Part shown: piece after piece, positions 35,990 to 49,216 of the stretch
Layout of the letters: the number at the start of each line of letters is the position of its first letter
Position numbering within the stretch: position 1 is the stretch's first letter
Made by a program: the position numbers and the translations under genes
Notes under the pieces: generated by a model
Told to the model about the DNA's origin: nothing
The model's input: the letters and a program-made list of their open reading frames with translations, nothing else
The model's database searches: none
Assembly: GCF_037975245.1 (NCBI RefSeq)
Contig: NC_092582.1
Span: 1,384,001 to 1,448,000, forward strand
Direction of reading: 5' to 3'
From: Apostichopus japonicus
Taxonomy: Eukaryota; Echinodermata; Holothuroidea; Aspidochirotida; Stichopodidae
DNA length: 64,000 bases

Positions 35990-36634
35990 AGGCTGTACTT
36001 ATTCATTGAACTTGCAAGGTAATACGTTTCATAAAAGTTTCAACATAGTAGCGTCGTTCATTGATAGTGTATATTTGTTCTTTGAAAAAGACTGGTTGTA
36101 GTGTGCAATGATACTGTTATATTATCAACTACTGCACCATTGGTGCTCTTGTCATAGTAATGATTATACACATTTTATCCACGTCTTCTTAGTTTCAACC
36201 ATTTGTATTCAGCTTTCCAAAATGTTCCAACAACTTTACGAATTTCAAGAAAGAAATAAACATGTTAACCAAGTGTCCTTTGAATTCATTTGTTTGTATT
36301 ATTTGTGTATACATGTTAATAATTATTACACTATGTGGACAATCCGGTTTAATAGTTTAAAGAATGGAAGAAAGGAATACAATGGCTACTAAGCAATTAC
36401 CTGGATCTATAGACCAAGACTCATGGGCAGAGTGGTTATGAATTTTCGTAACCGCATTTCTAGTTTCTTAATAAAACCTAGTAACAGTAATTAATCTTTA
36501 ATTGTTTTGATTTCACTACGAATGTTTAAAACAATGAGAATGTGTGATTTCACAACAAGCAATAATCAGGGACATATTTAAGGAGGTTGGGGGGGGGAGA
36601 GGAGGGGTCCCTTTTTAAATTGGGTTGGCATTAA
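35990..36634. other. Gene-free stretch
   Basis: No supported feature except a short G-rich run near 36588-36598. Confidence 0.35.
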
Positions 36635-37142
36635 AAATAAATTAAAATAATAATAAGAAACATGTATATCGCGCTTAACATAACGAATACCTCAAAGCGC
36701 TTTACAAAGATTGCAGAGAAAACAACACTACTAATTAAAGTACTTAGCAAGGAGGACGGTTTTGAGATGAGACTTGAAAGTTTGAAAATTATCAAGTGCA
36801 CGAAGAGACTGTGGTAGGGTATTCCACAGAAGTGGCGCGCAAATATGGAACGCTCTATCGCCGTAGAACTTGGTATTGACGATAGGTTGGTAAAGACTAT
36901 ATGTAACTGAGCGTAGGGTGCGCCCACTACTGTGTATGGTCAGTAATTCTGCCAGATAAGCATGTGCCATGTCAAGGCTTTGAATATAACACTTAGAATT
37001 TTATATTCAATCCGCTGCTGAATTGGAAGCCAGTGTAATCCTGAAAGACAGGGGTAATGTGATCTCTTCTTTTGGTTTTAGTTACAAGGCGAGCAGCGGA
37101 GTTTTGCATAAGTTGATTCCCCCACCCCCTCCACCCCAATAA

Positions 37143-38161
37143 TGTAGCGCCCCAAACGGGGTTATAACTTGCCGAGCGGCCGTGGGTTCGATAGGGCCGC
37201 TGTCGGCCACCCTATGTCAGGATGAATGTGGGGCAACTACAAGTTGGGACACACTGAACCAATAAACACACGAACAAATAAATTGCTTTTTAAGCTTCTA
37301 ATACATTTACTACAAAAACCTTCGCCTTCTCCACTTGGGCAGGTGTCTCTAAATACCAAATTAAATAATACACGAGGTCAACGCAGTGACCTCCAAATAT
37401 AAGGTTGTAAGGTGATAAATTAGGACCAATATTCAGTTAATAACATACAAATCCACATAAATTCCAGCTTATAATTTACATAAATGATAACGATACGTAC
37501 ATGCGAAGTCCGTGGCCAAACGTATAATTACGAGTCCTAAATTTACAATACGTAGGCGTTGCCTCGGGGAAAATTCAACCCGAATTAAAGTCACCCCCGC
37601 GCCACAAACATAAGAATAACCCCGCAGGGTGCGGCGATAATATCGACCGTGTTCCCAACCTTTTAGTAAATTTAGATGTTATAATTTAAAGGGATTCTGA
37701 CAAACGGGGAAATACGCCCACAATATTATAAGAAATAGGACTCGGACTTGCCTAAACTATAAAAGAACATTTAACTTACTTAACGAACTGACCAACGGAC
37801 CTCACTAGGCAGCAGCAAACACCAAAAAATGGAACACACTCTTAGAACCCAAAATAGCAAGTGCCCTAACTTAACACAAAAACTGAATCGAAACATTGGA
37901 ACTTCGCGTGGCTCGAACATTCCACAGAGCTACGGAGGGACCAGACTATTGTCACGAGAGCTGGACAGCTGAAAGGGAGACGGAAACAAAAGGTATAAAT
38001 TAGCATATGGAACTACAACAATTCACTTTACATATACAAAGATATTAGATAAAATAGAGCCCAGAGAACAATAAAACAATACACACAAACAGGACAACTA
38101 CTCCAGCAGTAATGCCACCTATGTACCGAGGCGTTTACGTGACGCTCCCCTGGGCGTCACA
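37143..38161. mobile_element. Insertion in the LINE, possible solo LTR
   Basis: The LINE text breaks near 37114 and resumes near 38167. Within the gap, TGTAGCGCCC and GGGCGTCACA form inverted TGT...ACA ends of a 1.02-kb block without ORFs, which suits a solo LTR. The flanking 5-mers do not match convincingly, so the class is tentative. A further 28 bp of C-rich sequence precedes the left end. Confidence 0.45.
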
Positions 38162-38796
38162 ATATGATGCTGAGGAAGGTCGAAAAAGCAAACAGTTGCA
38201 ATAATTCAATCGAGAGGTGACGAGGCATGCATTACTTTTAAATGGTAGAATTTTTATCGAGGCTATTTGAATTTTGGCAATTTTGGAGATAGCATATGAT
38301 GCAGACCTACATATATTTGCCACATGAGTCGACATGCTACCAGAATCATCGAATGTTACACCAAGATTGCGAACAGTACAGGAAGGAGCAATACTGATAC
38401 CACAAATCTGTATGTCACAGGGAGAAGCAGAATCTCTCTCAGTAAATTTGGATGAAAAGTGTAAAATTTCAGTTTTGTCATCATTAAGGGGTAGCATATT
38501 AGCACGCATCCAATGCCGGATATCACTAATGTAGGACTCAATTTGATCGACGGGGCCGTAGAGGCCTATCTCTCTTACAAGTGACACACAGTTGGGTGTC
38601 GTCGGCATACAACATATAATTGAACCCGTAACGGAGTATATTGTCTTCAAAGGTGTGGGGGGGGGAGGGTGTAGACTATATAAGACCGATCACAGAACTG
38701 AACCTTGTGTGATGCCGCAGTCAAGTGCCAAAGCCTCCGACATGACTGAGCCAATACTCACATGCTCCACACTACCTTTAAGATATGAACTGAGCC

Positions 38797-39160
38797 CAGT
38801 GGCGTAGGAAGGTACTTTTGAGTGGGGGGTGGGCTGAAGACTGACGGCCGGCCTGGGGGAGGGGTCTAAGGAGAGGGGGTGTCCCCCTCCCCTTTGGAAT
38901 ATTTTTGTATTTCCAGGTGGCCTCAGATGCAATTTAGTGCAATATAGCACACTTCAACACCCACTCCATTTTGTAAATAATTTTGCATTTTCACCAGGCC
39001 TTAGATGCAATTTGGTGCTCCAAATGAGATTTTTTTCTCATTTGGAAATGAAAAAGGGGTTTTCTGACTTGCGAAGCGGGGGCGGAATTATACTTCCGCC
39101 CCTCCATATATTTCACTGGGGGGGGGCTGGCGCCCCAGCCCCCCGGTTCCTACGCCCTTG
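38797..39160. mobile_element. MITE in the LINE, 8-bp target duplication
   Basis: Ends CAGTGGCGTAGGAA and TTCCTACGCCCTTG are inverted, flanked by ACTGAGCC (38789-38796) and ACTGAACC (39161-39168). At 364 bp with G/C-rich inner arms and no ORF, it belongs with the other GGCGTAG-ended elements here. Confidence 0.7.
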
Positions 39161-39759
39161 ACTGAACCATTTAAACACTGATTCAATACTCAAACGCTGC
39201 ATTCTACCCTTAAAATATGAACTGCACCATTCAAACACCAATGATATTCCAAACCGATGACTCAACCTGTGTAAAAGTTTAGTAATAATTAAGGCGGCAC
39301 TTAAATCTAATACAATTAGGATGACATCATTGTGCCGATCCAGAGCACTTAGCACGCGGTTATTATGCACTCTAAGAAGTGCGGTTTCAGTACTTCGACC
39401 ATCCAGGTCAGCTGATTGACATTTACCATAAAGGTCATTTTGCCTTAGATCCGTATTCAGTTGTTTGAACACAGATTTCTCAATAAGGTTAGAAAGGAAT
39501 GATAAATTGGATTTCGGACGGGAGTTTTTGAGGTTAGTATCAAGATTACATTTTTTCAACGGACGGACGGATTATAGCTTGTTTGCAGGTTTGGGGAAGT
39601 TTGCCCGACCTCATAAATAAGTTAATTATTTCAGTAACAATCGGGACAACCTCATCAATACAATAATTTAGCAGAGAGACTGGGAGAGGATTGAGAACAC
39701 AAGATTTGGTGGACACACCTTGATCAGATTCGAAACAAACTCACAACACAGGCTCAAAC

Positions 39760-40741
39760 ACAGTGGCCGACTGGCCACACGGGCATTTGGGCCGGTGGAC
39801 TGGGGAGCCTGGTTAAAATTATAGCCCATTTATTAGTTAAATGAATACAGACGGGCTGAGTAAAAATATATTTTTAACTGTGGGAATCAGCTCATGAAAT
39901 CACCATATTAGTTAGTCTGTTAGTTCGTAACAAAAGAACGTGTTATTGGCAACCCGTCCGAGCTAATATTTTTACGAAAAGATATACAAGTACGGTGACC
40001 AATGCATTCTGACATATATAAAGCATTGTCAGAGAATAGAGATTTTATTAATCTGCACCTCGTCCTCCAGAAAACGTAGTAAAAAGGTAAAATCTTATTA
40101 GATTATTTGCATATCATTCAGTAGCTAAGTCCTGAGAGATTATGGATGAAAAAAATGACCCACATACAGTAGGGTGTTTGTACAATGACACAAGAACATG
40201 AGGCGTTCATGTTGATGTCTGTGGAAGAAAGGATCTTGGCCAAACTTGACACTAAAAACATCATTGATGGTGTGGCTGCCAGAAGCAGCGAACTACGTAG
40301 GCTCCTATACTCTCATAGACATGACATGTGCTCGTGCTATTGAACTAGTATGTTTTAGTGCATTTTATTTAGGATTTCCCCCTTTTTTCAAGCCGGTTGT
40401 CACAAAATGCTTGAAAAACTAAATAAATCCAGTTTTAAACATATATTTTGTCTATTTTATTTTACATTTTTAACTTTTCTCAGTTTAATCAAGTGTTGCT
40501 TCTGGAAAATTATTTTGGGGTCTTTTTTTAAAGGATTATTGTAACCTACAAAATTGAAAAATATAGCACCTTTTTGCATCTAGGCATTCCTTAACTTCAA
40601 AAAATCTCAATGGGAGGGGGACACCCCTCTCCCTAGACCCCTACCCCAGGACGGCGATCACTATGTAAGTAACAAATAAATGAATAATGGGCCGGTCTAG
40701 GTGAAAAATGCCCGGGCCGGTTGCAAGACCCAGTCCGCCCC
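39760..40741 (+). mobile_element. hAT-like non-autonomous element in the LINE, 8-9 bp target duplication
   Basis: GGCTCAAAC at 39751-39759 and 40742-40750 brackets a 982-bp block. It starts ACAGTGGCCGACTGG and ends with the inverse CCAGTCCGCCCC, and has CCGGGCCGGT-type G/C-rich inner arms. Near 40197-40320 (+) a short frame (LMSVEERILAKLD, then IIDGVAARSSELRRLL) resembles the C-terminal end of hAT-type transposases, so this is probably an internally deleted hAT copy. Confidence 0.65.
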
Positions 40742-41680
40742 GGCTCAAACGTGTCGAACCTTAAGGAAGTTGACTGCTGATGGTCAATAGGCATTACAAG
40801 TGGAGCCCTTCTCTGATTTTGAGTATTTTGGTCTGATAAATTGAGCAAACATATTGAGCAATTTCACAGTTGCAACATCAGGCAAAATAGAGGTAATTAA
40901 GATCTTTGAACCTATTAAACCGTCACTGAGACTAAACAGTTTTATATTTGGTCTGCGTTCGCTATTCGTTCACGTTGATAATCTGCATGGGGGTCATTCA
41001 ACAGTTTACCGTATGAACCTTGAGCAGCTTTGAAAATTTCATGATGGCCTTCTAGTCCAGTTGAACGACATTTCCTCTTCAATTTACGCAAGTCACGGCG
41101 CGCTTCGAGTAACTGCTCATAACGGACCCGGAGCTCTCGGTTTATCGTTTCGTGATAGGTGGGCCCAGATCATTGATGATATATTTCACTGTTGTAATGA
41201 TTGAGCAAGTCAGAAAAACAGGGGTCACTAAGAGACAATGGGGGTATGAGCGCAGAGAGTGACAACTAGTTACTCTCTCTTGTAGGACATCGATGTTAAT
41301 GTCATGCAATCAGTTCCGAGAGGTACGATAGATCATAGAAGATGGCGAACGAGAAAGGTCAGTGGTGAAGCGAGGCGTGGTCAGATGGTAGCAGACAGTC
41401 GTGATCCATGCTTGTAAATAAATTGGTCAGTTTCTCTTGTAATAAGAAGATCCAATGTGTGACCATTGCTATGCGTCTGAACATTGACATGTTGATGAAT
41501 GCCCAGTGAATGGAGTAGATCAAGGAACTTGGGATCAAGGAATCAAGGACTAGGCAATGAACATTATCAGGACTTCACGCATTTGTTGAATTCCCCGAGT
41601 ATTATCAGACGTCCCCGAGAATGAATCACCGATTCCAGATGGGAGTCTGTACACAACAGCAAGACGTATTACTTCAGATA

Positions 41681-44410
41681 TCACATGCACATTAGCGTCT
41701 AACAACTAAAACGTATTGAACTAATAATAATTAGGCACACATTTTATTTTGATCATAAACAAAATCATAGTGGGCCGAATTTTTGCCTGCCCACGAGCAT
41801 GACTTTTTGTTTTTGCTTTTTCATCGACGTTTTCCCATGATTTGCTATATCGGTATCTACCAATAGCACATATTCCTTCTGCACCCCTCCCTTAATTCCC
41901 CATCCCCACCCCCGTTAAGATCTTACAAGCCGTTGCCACTTCTCATTCCACTAAGGCAACAAAGTTATTAAACTAACCTCCGCTCTATTTCCCTTGACAT
42001 TAACTCTTAAACGCAAAACCAATTCACAGCAATGAAATAAAACAGCTTCCTAGCCATCGAATGAAAACTGGTATCGAAAAAATAAATCAAAAATGTCATT
42101 AACATAAACTGAGACGTCAAAACAAGTTGTCGTTTATCATTTTCCCCTAGGTTATTAAAAGAATAAAAACATTGAAATTTATCACCGACGTGTGGTCCGG
42201 GTATAAAATAAAAAATAAGTCATTTTGGTATGTTTCATATCTAGCCGGTATCTTTCGTTATGTTTTAACATGAAATTAACATTAGAACATCCGATTCTTC
42301 GGAGGAGAGAGTATTATCAACGTATCATTGCCTATAGATATAAATGTGAACTATGTACTTCCACAGAACAGACCGAACTAATAAATAGCGTGATCAACAG
42401 CGGTTAACGGTATAGCAACGAAGCACAACTTCGTATTTTTTGTTGCTTTCACTAAGATAACAGTGAATTGTTTACACGAACACGATTCGAGAATGCCACA
42501 GTGACCTCTGTAATACAAAATCACGCCAGTTCCACGAAACAATTTTTAAACTTTTCCCTCTTTAAATTACGCTTGTGAGTTAAAGCTGATTTCCCATACG
42601 GGCGAGACAAATCCAACCAACAGTATTCGTCTATGTGATTGAGATAATTGCAATGTATAAATTCCCCCAAACAGCTATAAGAACCAAATATCTTATTCCG
42701 TTTGAGGGATATCGCAGATTTAATATTCCTTCACGCACACAAGGAGAAGACTTGATCAAGTCAAAATGTGACAACATCAAACCACATTTGCTTAATTGTT
42801 TTGAGATATATATTGGGGGGGGGGGGGGGTAGGGTGGAGTGAGTGGGTGGGGGATGGGGTGTTTATTACAACTTTATTTTCGGGGTTAGAGATTTATTGG
42901 GTGAACGGTGGTCCTAATTGAAGATCTCACAACATATTTGGTTTCAGTGTCAATTAAGACTGCTAACATTTCACCTTGAAAATATAGAAAGGAAACAGAG
43001 AGAAAGTAGAATTAAACGGTTTCAGTTCCTAAGTTAGTGTTAAGTTTAAGGCAATGTCATGTTTGAGGACTAAAACAATTTTAGCAGGGGAGTGTGAGGG
43101 AATATCTAGCGCCCTCATATTACTCCATCAAATTCCTCGCGCATAGTGATGACCTTTGACCTGAAACTGCTTCTTAGATGTTGGTGTAACCAGAACAACT
43201 ATCCCTATTGTTTAAGCGTCTATAATCTTAGTACTGGTCTGTCTGTTGTTTACGACCCTCCACACACGCTATTTCGACTGCTGTTAGTAAACTACGTTCA
43301 TACACTTTCTCTTCGAGAATATCAAACGTTGCTGGGCGAGTTGAGCTTCAAAGGTAATTATTCGTATATTGAAGACAATATGTAATGTTTTCCAATTAAT
43401 TTGTATGTTTTACGTATTAAAAACAAGCCCACAGTTCGATTATAGTTTCAATGCTCACTCGGGTTTTTTGTCAAGTTTCACTCGCTTAGTGTAGGCTGGT
43501 CTATTTAACAATGTGCACGCTGTGTATAGGCTACTGGTCGATTACGTTAACGTTAAGTGTATGTAGGAATCATAGCCTTAACATCGATTAAGTGGGTATA
43601 GGAACGTGACTTTTACATCAAATTAAGCGGCTTGAAGTCTGTTATTTGTCATGCTCATTTCTGTTGTAATAATTAAAAGCGTATATATATATTGTGTCCA
43701 TAACTAAGATGTAAGATAAACATAAGAACCTGCATGATTCTCATATGAGTACACGTGTGGAAGTACTTTAGATTGACCGCTGGGGAAGTATTCAGATTTG
43801 GAATTGCGCCCTCAGTAAGATGGCAGTTGTTTAAATGGCCGCGCCCATATACCGTTAGTATTTACGATTGCACATATATCTGTATCTAAAGGTGGCCACG
43901 TCCACTAACCGTTAAAGTACATATGTCTGTATTTATATTGGTATCTAGCTATGTCTTGTTTAATGAACAAACGACATGTTCTGGTTGTATGCATTTAGGA
44001 AACCCAGTTTACTTGAGTATATTACTTATCTTACAACAGTTTTACTACAATGTTCACCCATGTGAGTTACACTAGGTTAAGCCGGTACCACATGGTTGTG
44101 TCGTTGTTACTCCTACCGTGGGGTTGACTTTTTGAAGTCCCGTTGTTTTAATGAATGAAATCTACACAGGATATGAGTAGGCAGACGTGTCTTATTACAG
44201 TCTTAAAGACTATGTTCTCTATTAATGTATTCAAATTAAGTAGATGGTCTGCGTTGATAGTAATTCTCATTCTCAGTCATCGATGCTATGTTGTTGTGGA
44301 ATATTTAGGCAACTGTTGGAAGCTGTATAGGTACAACTGGTTAACCTTTTTGTTATGTTTGCCCAATGTACACTTATTTTTAATGCTTTTCTGGTTATGT
44401 TTCATTACAG
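41681..44410. other. Gene-free stretch
   Basis: AT-rich, no supported gene. A G tract lies at about 42815-42828. Short ORFs show no domain. Confidence 0.35.
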
Positions 44411-44536
44411 ATGCACTTCTAGCTCTGAAGGCCCTAAGTGTGGTCCACCGTTCTCTTTTGTTTTCTGCAAATTATATCTTAAATATTTTGAGTCGCTGGC
44501 TCCAATACCCAGCGATACTTGTGAGACCCTTGAATA
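44411..44536 (+). CDS. Possible small terminal exon, unknown
   Basis: After TTTCATTACAG a 41-codon frame (CTSSSEGPKCGPPFSFVFCK) with four Cys runs to TAA, overlapping an AATAAA signal at 44533-44538. A partner exon was not found. A chance ORF is likely. Confidence 0.15.
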
Positions 44537-44693
44537 AAATAATGGAAGCATAAGTTATTGTTCTTGAGTTTATTTGTGTTTGTTAAAGGTCAAGCGACAC
44601 GTAGACTTGACTTTACATAATATTAAACTTAACAATTCTTACATTACCAAAAACCCAACACCGCGATTTTTTTCCGTCTCCAAAGGGGTAGAA

Positions 44694-45218
44694 ATCGGTA
44701 AAAAGTACTATTACGTAATAGATTCAGTGACGTCACGGGGGGGGGGGGGCCGCAGAAGAGTGCAAACTGTATATGTTCTGCGCAGTGCATTGGGTATGGA
44801 GAAATCTCAAACTTCTCGAAAATATTACCTTTTTCAGCAGTCTGTTACAAGAAAGTTAAGATTTGGATTAAGATGAAAAATCACAAATTGATACATAAGA
44901 CATCGAACAAAACATCCATTGACTTCTTTTTTCATAAATTCCTTGCATTTTCTTTCTAATCGGTAAAAAGTACTATTACGTAATAGATTCAGTGACGTCA
45001 CGGGGGGAGCGCAGAAGAGTGCAAACTGTATATGTTCTGCGCAGTGCATTGGGTATGGAGAAATCTCAAACTTCTCGAAAATATTACCTTTTTCAGCAGT
45101 CTATTACAAGAAAGTTAAGATTTGGATTAAGATGAAAAATCACAAATTGATACATAAGACATCGAACAAAACATCCATTGACTTCTTTTTTCATAAATTC
45201 CTTGCATTTTCTTCCTAT
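44694..45218. repeat. Tandem duplication, 265-bp unit
   Basis: 44694-44958 and 44959-45218 are nearly identical. The main difference is the length of a G run (about 12 in the first copy, 6 in the second, after GTGACGTCAC). Each copy holds the palindrome TACGTAATA and a TGACGTCA CRE-like site. Confidence 0.9.
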
Positions 45219-45699
45219 CAAGCAACATAAACTCCGCAAAAATCGGCTAGATTGAACCGCTCAGGGAAAGCCGAAAACAAATGACGTCATTTGTTTACCA
45301 AGTCGAAAGTGCATGATATCGTCGCCTGGAACTGCCCTATTGCTATACCACATACAGTTTCTATACACGCACTGTAGTACGCATATATACACAGCACAGC
45401 ATAGCTTATACATATCGCGAAATGGCTGCCGGTGGCACTGACACACAGTATTTAGATAGCAACGGCGAAGTCCAGCTGCTTAAACTAATAAAAATCTTCA
45501 ACACATATCAAGACAAAAATTGGAGAAGAGGTTGACGACTGGTTGATCGCTTATTTATTGATTTATTACGTTGATCTTTGATTCACTGGCACATGAATTT
45601 ACCACAGATTATGGCATTGACAGACTTTACAGATAAGCAGTTAATAGAAATGGTACAGGATAACAGGAACTGTCTGTATACTTAAGCAGTAACACAGCT

Positions 45700-45915
45700 A
45701 CGCACTTAGGAAGTTACGCAGTTAGGTAGTTACACAGTTACGCAACTACGCACTTACGCATTTACGCACTTACGCAGTTACGCACTTACGCAGTTGCGCA
45801 CTTACGCAGTTACGCACTTACGCAGTTACGCACTTACGCAGTTACGCAGTTACGCACTTACGCAGTTACGCACTTACGCAGTTACGCAGTTACGCACTTA
45901 CGCAGTTACGCTAAC
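45700..45915. repeat. Minisatellite of TACGCACT/TACGCAGT octamers
   Basis: About 25 octamers of ACGCAGTT and ACGCACTT, mostly alternating to give a 16-bp unit. Confidence 0.95.
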
Positions 45916-47459
45916 TCGTGGAGACATACAAGATATTTTATTGGGACTTACTCAACAACAGGCTTAAAGACTTAACCAGTTTATATTACTAAATAAAATA
46001 TCTCTTTTCGAGATCACAACCGAACCAGTACGTGGGTAAAAGTATTTACAAATGAAGGATAATACTAGCGTTTGTTGACTCTAGTCGTTCTCACTACTTG
46101 CTTTGCTTAAGAAAACCCAAAAGATATATATAAAACAAACGCCCACATGAAACACACGGTATAGCGTTTGTGAGCCTCCTAATGAAGTCGAAATTACAAT
46201 TATCGAACCCCCTATAGAATGTGACAACAAATATGACGTCCTAAAAATACACCCTAGTTTCTTGCTACTTCAATGCACTTAGCGCAACGATAATTTTCTT
46301 ACAATTCCCTAGGTGTACGAAAAAAATAACCCCCGTCACCCCAAAGATACCCGATTTAATCTTTCTTAAGACAAACAATTAAACCTAGAAGTCATGCCAA
46401 GCACATAATCGTGTGATAGAACAAAAATATACCAGTGAAGTGGTAGCAACTTACAGAAAATAGGCGTTCTCTCGGTTCTCTCTCCGTCAGCGGCCAATCT
46501 CGGAATACCTCGTGAGCGTGGTGAGCTCAAACTAATAAAACAATCTGCGCTACCACTAACATGGGACACATCTCAATTCGGGTGCTGATTCAGCAAGGTT
46601 TATAAACAAACAGGGGTACGATTTTCATTGGCTGTCCCCACCTGCAACTAGCAAAAACTCTACACATGTTTTGGGAGAGAGGCCATCGACGGGTAGAACC
46701 GAGGGAACGCTCATTCTAAAACGAATATTACAATAACAAATTACTTAAAGGGATACATTTCCGTTACAATAGGATAGTTGTGTCACTAGTTATGCCTAGA
46801 ACCGATAAATGTTTCCAAACTTTGCTCATACACTTAGCTAGCCAATTTGTTGATGGGGCAGCAAAATTAACATGAATGTGCGGTCGAGTTAAGTTAAGGA
46901 AGTTACTATTTTCCTTAAAAGTTGTGGCAGCACATGCCCCAGGAACATGTCACACAGACATATTTCATTTGGTTAGTAGATTGAAGGAGCCAATTGGAAG
47001 AGTGCACAACAAATTCAGAGGTGGCCTATTATTAATTTCCTAGCAGTTGTAGGCCTAGTGGCAACTTAGTGAAGTTACCACAAATCAGGGAAAGGGTTAG
47101 GGGAGGGAGAAGGCGACCTCACACCAGCTTTTTGTCATTTCCGCTTGAGCTAATTTCATAACCAGATTTTCTCAATCTAGGGAATGGATTCAGAAGTGGG
47201 AAAGAGTTGGAAACGAGGCAACATCGGCCTGTTTTATTTTCCTTTGAAACATTGTCCCAACAGAGGCAAGACTTCTACGAAGAGGCGACCCCCTCCTTAC
47301 TAGTGATGTTACTTGTAAGGAGCTTCAATGGTAGATTGCCCTTCAGAGGTGCCCCTTTTCTATTTTGACATGTTAGTACAGTATGCCCCAATAATTGAGG
47401 TTGGTATGAAGTCATTGAATTGGCTCTTTATTATTTGAACTGGTTTGTATTGTTTACAG
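45916..47459. other. Gene-free stretch
   Basis: No supported gene or element. Confidence 0.35.
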
Positions 47460-48352
47460 GTGTCATTGTGGCCAATGTTCTGTGATGCCTACAGCAAGGG
47501 AGTGTAGATGCTGCAGCGAAATAGATAAGGACTGTGATGGATGAAGAAGGTGCTGCAGGCATCACCTTACACCTAGGTTTTGAAGCTATGTGCCTGAACC
47601 CATTGTTTCTTCAGACAGCCTACTACATGTACCGTCAACAGTGGACGTGCACAGGAAAACAGGATCCAAGAGTAAGTATAGAATACATTATTTTTGTTGT
47701 ATACCTTTATTCATTGCTCTGACCTGCTGTTGAAAGATGTAACAATACAGAGGGTGTATTCATAGTTTAGTTTTGTTTCGTTGTGAAAGGAATAACATTA
47801 AGATATAGATTTGATCAAGAAAATTTGTGCACCATGTTCAAAACCTGCTTCTGATTAGGTCATTTTGTCCAAAAACTGGTGTAATGCCCTTGAGGTTAAC
47901 CCTTATCATGCTGACTGACATAGTAGTCATTAACACTGAGCCATGGAACCAAATGACACACAAAAAATGTCCACCATGCTTGTGCACGATCTATTTACAA
48001 ATTTTAGTCCCCGAGATACAATGATCAGTTTGTATAAATGGCATAGATAGGCTTACTTTAGGGGAGGCAGATTTAGGGGCCAAGCAAATTCTGGAAATCA
48101 TATAGAAATTTATTTTAAAATTGACGTCCCCAGATGGCTACCAAGCTTTTGTGTGTCTTCATCTTTTATAGCTGGTTTTCATATGATTATTTTACAGGAA
48201 ATACAGACACACAGCATACAGACAACTTGCACGGATGAGCTAGCAGTTTTTAGTGAAGGAGATTTGTGTTGTTCTCGCATCCTATGCAGTAAGGAGGATT
48301 AGAGAAGCTTTACCATCTGAACAGTACGAAGGATTTAAATTATCAAGACTGT
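47460..48352 (+). pseudogene. P2X7-receptor C-terminal-like domain gene, decayed
   Basis: After the acceptor TTGTTTACAG an exon reads CHCGQCSVMPTARECRCCSEID, shifts frame near 47528, then continues LGFEAMCLNPLFLQTAYYMY to about 47671 (GTAAGT donor). A second exon from about 48198 reads KYRHTAYRQLARMS, an in-frame TAG, then QFLVKEICVVLASYAVRRIR and stops at 48352. This is the cysteine-rich intracellular domain pattern of P2X7 receptors (CxCGxC, ExxCC, then RHTAYRQL), which also occurs alone in many invertebrate proteins without the channel. No channel domain is visible. The frameshift, the stop and mismatched phases argue for a pseudogene. Confidence 0.7.
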
Positions 48353-49216
48353 GAGAATGTGAACTGTTTATGCCAAGTCATAGTATCATTTCTGCAAAGT
48401 TTTATAGAAACAGGGTTCAGTCCTGTCTGTTTTGTTGCTGAATGGTGAACATTTTGGAATTCCAGCTTACATTTTTCTGGTTCATGGTATTAACTACAAT
48501 CTTGGATGAAATTTTACATTTTCAAGTTTGGGAAGTACATAACAGTAATAAATAATAAAAACTCAAGTTAATTTTTTGTATGTATTCTCTCTTGTAAGCT
48601 AAGCTGTCACTTCTAGTAGCCTGCCAACAAAATCTGGATGATTGAAATCTCAAATATACTAGGTTAAAATAGAAGAATAGTTTGAATAAAGTACCCTAAA
48701 CCACTATGTCAATGGGATCTGGAGAGCTTAGGCTTTCATTTTAATAAAAGTGTAATGATTAATCCATGGAATATCAAGGTTACTTGATCATAAATGAGAT
48801 AAAAAAAATCACATTTTATCCCATGCGGGGAACCAACAGCAAATTTCTGCCAATTCTTTTCGAGAAAAACAAAAAACTGGCAACATGTTTGAAACACCAA
48901 AGTTGCATACAAATAGTAAGTCAGCATGAAATTTATATTTATGAAGTCTAAGCTCTCTAGAAAGGAATACTTGTCATTGGAACTTTTTTTTAAATATAAT
49001 GTTATCATTACTAATAGTTAGTTACAATGGAAACCAGATGTAAGTAAAACTTGAATGTAAAACTTTAGCGACTTCCCTAAAGGCTGGTAGCGACCTGTTA
49101 ATTAACACTGCTCTGCAGCTGTGCCATACACCATGTGAACAGACGATTCACAGAGTCGATTGCTCCCCACTACAATGAAACAAAATTAGAACTTGGGAGG
49201 CCATCAACTACAGTAC
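48353..49216. other. Gene-free stretch
   Basis: No supported feature. Confidence 0.35.

Larger units (their letters stand above)
36635..41680 (-). mobile_element. L2-type LINE on the minus strand, interrupted by three insertions
   Basis: Read from high to low coordinates: endonuclease C-terminal part (about 41660-41400, FLDLLHSLGIHQHVNVQTHS then HTLDLLITRETD), linker (41160-40750), RT fingers (39757-39161, NLSFLSNLIEKSVFKQL, STETALLRVHNN, DLSAALI), RT palm and thumb (38796-38167, DIRHWMRANMLPLNDDKTEI, LGVTFDDSGSM, SRLNYCNCLLF), and the C-terminal part (37114-36730, QNSAARLVTKTKRRDHITP, YGDRAFHICAPLLWNTLP). It ends in a GTAAAGCGCTTTGAG and AAGCGCGATATACATG trailer (36715-36650), as in L2 elements. 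Stops and frameshifts are many, so this is a fossil. The insertions are annotated separately. Confidence 0.85.

Noticed and set aside
44155-44553. 132-codon hydrophobic ORF
   Set aside because: Its hydrophobicity follows T-rich sequence and no family is recognised. A splice-acceptor reading in another frame is about as plausible, so neither is firm.
45700-45915. A CRISPR-like array
   Set aside because: The octamers have no spacers, and the genome is clearly eukaryotic. It is a simple minisatellite.
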